From MWDV01 sp002070715 (GTDB lineage Bacteria; Verrucomicrobiota; Verrucomicrobiia; Limisphaerales; MWDV01): 64,000 bases of DNA. How positions within the stretch are numbered: position 1 is the stretch's first letter; every line of letters starts with the position of its first letter. Shown here one piece after another: positions 60,863 through 64,000 of the stretch. The position numbers and the translations under genes are program-made. Under the pieces are notes generated by a model, which was not told where the DNA came from, did no database searches, and saw nothing but the letters and a program-made list of their open reading frames with translations. The stretch covers positions 14,484 through 78,483 of the forward strand of contig DAONTI010000019.1 of the NCBI GenBank assembly GCA_035411585.1. Direction: 5' to 3'.

Positions 60863-62353
60863 ATGAAAATTGCATTCAATTGCACGCTCATCGGCAGCCT
60901 TGCGCTCGTCGCTTCGGCATGGGCGCAAACCACCTCCGCTCCCGCACCCAGCGCTGGTTTGCTGAATGACTGGCTGCGCCAGGAAAATCCCGCTTTCGCC
61001 AAGTGGGATCTCGGGGGCTCGGCGCGCGGTCGTTACGAGATCAAGGACGGTTATGGCATTCCCGGTGTCCCCGGTTCCATTGACTTCCGCAATGACGGGG
61101 TTGATGTCCGCAACGAATACTGGACGGAACGCCTGCGGTATCGCGTAGGTTACCACGACACTTGGTGGAGTGCCTTGGTGGAAGGTCGCAGCAGCTTTGC
61201 CCAGAGCGATCAACGTTGGGCCTATTTCTCCAGCCCGGCGCCGGCCGGCACGGTGAACCGCAAAGGCGACGGACCTGAATCCGACACCGTGGATCTGCAC
61301 CAGGCCTACCTCACCCTTGGAAACGCCAAAGAGTTTCCGCTCACGGCCAAGCTGGGGCGGCAGGAACTCAGCTACGGCGACGAGCGACTCGTCGGTGCGT
61401 TCGGGTGGAACAACATCGGGCGGGTCTTCGACGCCGCCAAGCTGCGCCTGCAATACGATGCGTTCGGCATGGACTTCTTCACCGGTTGGGTCGTGGTTCC
61501 CGAGGACAACCGATTCAATAAGGACAACGACCACGACTGGTTCTCCGGTATTTATGTCAACCTGACCGGAGTGCCAAAGCATCTGCTCGACCTGTATTTC
61601 TTTTCCCGCAACGCCGACCGCAAAGCTATCTCCGCCGCTGACAGTCCGCAGGCCCCGCAGCCGGGCGCCCGGGACATCTATACCATCGGTTTTCGTCTCA
61701 AGTCCAAGCCCGCGGAAACCGGCGCTTGGGATTACTACGTCGAGGCCGCTTATCAATTTGGCAATTTTCAAGATCGGCGGCTGGCCGGCGGGCCGCGCCT
61801 TGACCACCAGGCTTGGATGGCGGTGGCGGGCGGCGGTTACACTTTCAAGGAAGCCTGGGGCAAACTGCGGTTGGGGCTCGAATACAGCTACGGTTCCGGG
61901 GACGACAACCCGACTGATGGCGATCATGGCACGTTTGAAAATCTTTTCCCCACGAACCATAAATTCTATGGCTACATGGATTTTCTTTCCCTGCAAAACC
62001 TTCACGACGTGCGTGGCATCGTCACCTTGAAACCGCAGGCGAAGCTGACGCTCAATCTTGAAGGCCACGGCTTCTGGCTGGCCAACACCCGGGACAATTT
62101 CTACACCGCCGCCGGGACGCCTCGGGGCGGGATCGCTTCAACCGCGGGCAACAACTATGGCGTCAATTCCGGTTACGATGCCTTCCTCGGCGCCGAACTG
62201 GATATCATCGCGAGTTACGCCGTCACCCGATTTGCCCAACTGGAAGCCGGCTACGGCCATTTCTTCCGGGGCGACTACGTCAAGCAATCCCTTTCGGCCA
62301 TTGGCTCGCAGGACGCCAACTGGTTCTATATTCAAGCGGTGTTTAATTTTTGA
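60863..62353 (+). CDS. Outer-membrane porin, alginate-export (AlgE)-like family
   Basis: 496 residues. A signal peptide ends LALVASAWAQ. The rest alternates short aromatic-rich beta-strands: WWSALVEGRSSFAQSD, then TAKLGRQELSYGDERLVGAF, WNNIGRVFDAAKLRLQYDAF, and a terminal strand ending in Phe (WFYIQAVFNF). This pattern and the ArgGln-GluLeuSerTyrGly segment match the alginate_exp family of 18-strand porins. Family members pass anions or small acids. Being the last gene of the cluster suggests nitrite or another anion as the cargo; this is inference. Confidence 0.82.
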   Translation: MKIAFNCTLIGSLALVASAWAQTTSAPAPSAGLLNDWLRQENPAFAKWDLGGSARGRYEIKDGYGIPGVPGSIDFRNDGVDVRNEYWTERLRYRVGYHDTWWSALVEGRSSFAQSDQRWAYFSSPAPAGTVNRKGDGPESDTVDLHQAYLTLGNAKEFPLTAKLGRQELSYGDERLVGAFGWNNIGRVFDAAKLRLQYDAFGMDFFTGWVVVPEDNRFNKDNDHDWFSGIYVNLTGVPKHLLDLYFFSRNADRKAISAADSPQAPQPGARDIYTIGFRLKSKPAETGAWDYYVEAAYQFGNFQDRRLAGGPRLDHQAWMAVAGGGYTFKEAWGKLRLGLEYSYGSGDDNPTDGDHGTFENLFPTNHKFYGYMDFLSLQNLHDVRGIVTLKPQAKLTLNLEGHGFWLANTRDNFYTAAGTPRGGIASTAGNNYGVNSGYDAFLGAELDIIASYAVTRFAQLEAGYGHFFRGDYVKQSLSAIGSQDANWFYIQAVFNF

Positions 62354-62355
62354 AA

Positions 62356-62415
62356 CGCCCCCACTCCAAGGCTACGTAAGAAATAACGTTCGGTGCGGTT
62401 TACTTTTTGGGGGCG
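62356..62415 (+). terminator. Inverted repeat after the porin gene
   Basis: Arms cgccccca (62356-62363) and tgggggcg (62408-62415) flank a 44-nt spacer, directly after the porin stop at 62353. A run tttttg lies just inside the second arm rather than after it. It is a possible but atypical terminator. Confidence 0.25.
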
Positions 62416-62536
62416 AAAAGGCGAGTGCGTGATATCACGCGCGAGCGGCGCAGTTCCATCAAGTGTCGCGTGAGTCGGCAAGTTGAACGGCGAGTGGCTT
62501 CTGGCCGTTCTTCGCGCTGTGGCGTGCGATGACGGT

Positions 62537-63244
62537 TTATGGGAAAGCCGCTTCCGCAGACAACTGAAACGAGCTTGCCACCGGACGGCGCGCCAGCAGG
62601 ACTTGGTTCCGGTTCGGCGTCAGACCCATCGGATGGCGTGATTGCTCCTTCATTGAATCCGCGAGGGTGATCTCCAGTAGCGCAACCCGGGGGGAATTTT
62701 CCGGCAACTCAACCACGCCATGAATTTCGCGGCGTTGAATGGGCCCGTAATGCCGACTGTCGCAACTGCCGTAGCGATGGTCGCCCATGACGAAATACTG
62801 ATCCGCCGTCAGACGCCAAGTGGCGGCCGGTTCGTTCTTTTGATTGTTCCGGAACGTGCTGGAAGCCTCCAAGAGATACGGTTCGAACAACCGCCGGCCG
62901 TTGATATAGACCTCGCCCTGATACAGGGTCACGGCTTCCCCCGGCAATCCCACGATCCGTTTGATCGCGTATCGTTGGCTGTCATCGGAAAACACCACCA
63001 CGTCGCCGCGCACTTTCACGTAGGACCGCCGGGCGTGAACAAAATCACCCGCGGTGAAGGTGGGCGACATGCTGTCTCCTTCCACAATGGAAAACTTGCC
63101 TAGGGTGGTCCGCCCGAATTCGAGCAGCACGAAAACTAGGACCACACCCCACAGGGTGTGGCGGAGTCGCGGATTGCGGATGACAGGCATCGGATGTCGC
63201 TCAAACCATTTCGATCGGGTTTTGTGAAGCAAATGCAGGGCCAT
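62537..63244 (-). CDS. lepB: Signal peptidase I
   Basis: 235 residues. A transmembrane anchor (LWGVVLVFVLLEFGRTTLG, 31-49) precedes the catalytic GDSMSPT (Ser58). Then VVVFSDDSQRYAIKRIVGLP contains the general-base Lys95, and a GDHRYGSCDSRHYG block completes the family motifs. It removes signal peptides from the many exported proteins seen in the window. ATG 63190 (MPVIRN, residue 19) is a plausible alternative start. The last 30 residues are non-conserved. Confidence 0.92.
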   Translation of the reverse strand: MALHLLHKTRSKWFERHPMPVIRNPRLRHTLWGVVLVFVLLEFGRTTLGKFSIVEGDSMSPTFTAGDFVHARRSYVKVRGDVVVFSDDSQRYAIKRIVGLPGEAVTLYQGEVYINGRRLFEPYLLEASSTFRNNQKNEPAATWRLTADQYFVMGDHRYGSCDSRHYGPIQRREIHGVVELPENSPRVALLEITLADSMKEQSRHPMGLTPNRNQVLLARRPVASSFQLSAEAAFP

Positions 63245-63364
63245 TCGGTTTCACCGGTCAAACCAGGCCCCGCCCGGGTAAGCGAGCGGAAAACCGGCGA
63301 ACAAACCGCCTCGTCCTGGGACATCCATGCATCATTTGAAGGCGCACCGGACTCCGTCAAGCTG

Positions 63365-63886
63365 TCAAGTGAGAGACAGTTTGCCGGGAGATGAGGCGCG
63401 TCGTTGTTGCCAACGTACGATCAGCCAGGCGACAAACAAACCCGCCAGCCCGCCCAGGATGTCCAGCAGCACGTCGGAAACCGCCCCTTGGCGGGTGGGA
63501 ACGAGGTGTTGATGCCATTCATCGCTCGCGGCGTAGAGGGCCACAAACAGCAGCGTGCGTCCCGCCATTGACCAATCCCAAGGACGCGGATCAGCGGCGG
63601 CGGGTTTCCGCAGCGCCCGCCACAACAACAACGCCAGCACGGCATACTCGATCCCGTGCGCCAGTTTGCGCGCCAGCAGCACTGCCAGCCCAAGCTGGTC
63701 GGCTGACAGCCCGGGCAGCAACCACCGCAGCAACGGTTCCAGAATTCGCGAGGAATGTTCGGCGGAATGAGTGTCCGCCGAGGCGCCGAAGATGAGCAGC
63801 ATCCACAATCCTGGCGGCAACCAGTAACGGAGAAAATTTCGGACCTGCGGCATGTTCCCAAACAACCGACGATTCCACCGTTGCAC
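63365..63886 (-). CDS. VanZ-like membrane protein
   Basis: 173 residues. Four hydrophobic helices are visible: YWLPPGLWMLLIFGASAD, LAVLLARKLAHGIEYAVLAL, MAGRTLLFVALYAAS, and SDVLLDILGGLAGLFVAWLI. The conserved RKLAHGIEYA and ASDEWHQHLVPTRQGAVSD segments are VanZ-family marks. Some members give low-level glycopeptide tolerance, while others bind lipids or carry out envelope tasks. ATG 63853 is an alternative start. It faces the lepB gene with 120 bp between, on the same strand. Confidence 0.82.
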   Translation of the reverse strand: MQRWNRRLFGNMPQVRNFLRYWLPPGLWMLLIFGASADTHSAEHSSRILEPLLRWLLPGLSADQLGLAVLLARKLAHGIEYAVLALLLWRALRKPAAADPRPWDWSMAGRTLLFVALYAASDEWHQHLVPTRQGAVSDVLLDILGGLAGLFVAWLIVRWQQRRASSPGKLSLT

Positions 63887-64000
63887 AACGACGATTCCGT
63901 TCCCGCACCGGCAGAGAAGATTCTCCCCGGCAGGCTGGCTTCGACTAGCCCGAATATTTCATTAAAAAAAGTCGCAACGGAGGTTTCGGCCCAATATCTA

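Noticed and set aside
1..64000. tRNA, rRNA or CRISPR arrays
   Set aside because: No cloverleaf with TTCGANTC-type arms, no rRNA-like stretch and no regular repeat-spacer pattern was seen on reading both strands. A tRNAscan/Infernal run would settle this.

Overview
The window looks like a chromosome segment of a GC-rich, Gram-negative member of the PVC group, most likely Verrucomicrobiota (Limisphaerales/Pedosphaerales type). The reasons are two prepilin-type N-terminal cleavage proteins with the GFTLIELLVV signature, a secreted Gfo/Idh/MocA oxidoreductase, a Tat-exported TIM-barrel epimerase, a DUF1343 muramidase-like protein, an outer-membrane efflux system, and many short palindromic dispersed repeats between genes. 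The taxonomic placement is inference from gene content only. No rRNA, tRNA or CRISPR array was seen.

Layout. 1-9.5 kb: a truncated FAD disulfide oxidoreductase, a DUF1343/NamZ-like protein, a glycolate-oxidase-like GlcD/GlcF pair, then a HEAT-repeat/NodB-like fusion translationally coupled to a GH9 glycoside hydrolase. 9.5-10.4 kb: a cluster of REP-like palindromes. 10.4-18.7 kb: a beta-CASP metallo-hydrolase, deoC, and a complete MacAB/TolC-type efflux operon on the minus strand. 19-24.3 kb: a pseudopilin, an M50 protease, a serine hydrolase, an M20 peptidase and a YdcF-like protein, with a hairpin array at 20.0 kb. 24.3-26.2 kb: a scarred accessory patch holding a transposase remnant, an orphan gene that looks like an integron cassette, and paired inverted hairpins. 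26.2-37.3 kb: housekeeping genes, including a fused GlcD-GlcF-type dehydrogenase, tatD, thyA-folA, murJ and peptidases.

37.4-51.4 kb is a surface-polysaccharide locus. Three glycosyltransferases, a complete fnlABC set for UDP-N-acetyl-L-fucosamine, a nucleotidyltransferase/kinase fusion, an APH-like kinase and a large secreted beta-helix protein are grouped there. IS630 and IS5 remnants interrupt or border the locus; the IS630 remnant carries a 28-nt G tract.

51.6-55.7 kb: a small membrane-anchored protein, a pseudopilin, a Gfo/Idh/MocA protein, aroB and an unknown partner gene. 55.8-62.4 kb is the most interesting block. It is a single-strand cluster encoding a tetraheme cytochrome c, a Tat-type protein with four 4Fe-4S clusters, an NrfD quinol module, an octaheme HAO-family cytochrome, an unknown protein and an alginate-export-like porin. 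An FNR/NnrR-like palindrome lies 61 bp upstream of its first start codon. It resembles an Nrf nitrite-ammonification system in which an HAO-type octaheme enzyme takes the place of NrfA. The window closes with signal peptidase I and a VanZ-like protein.
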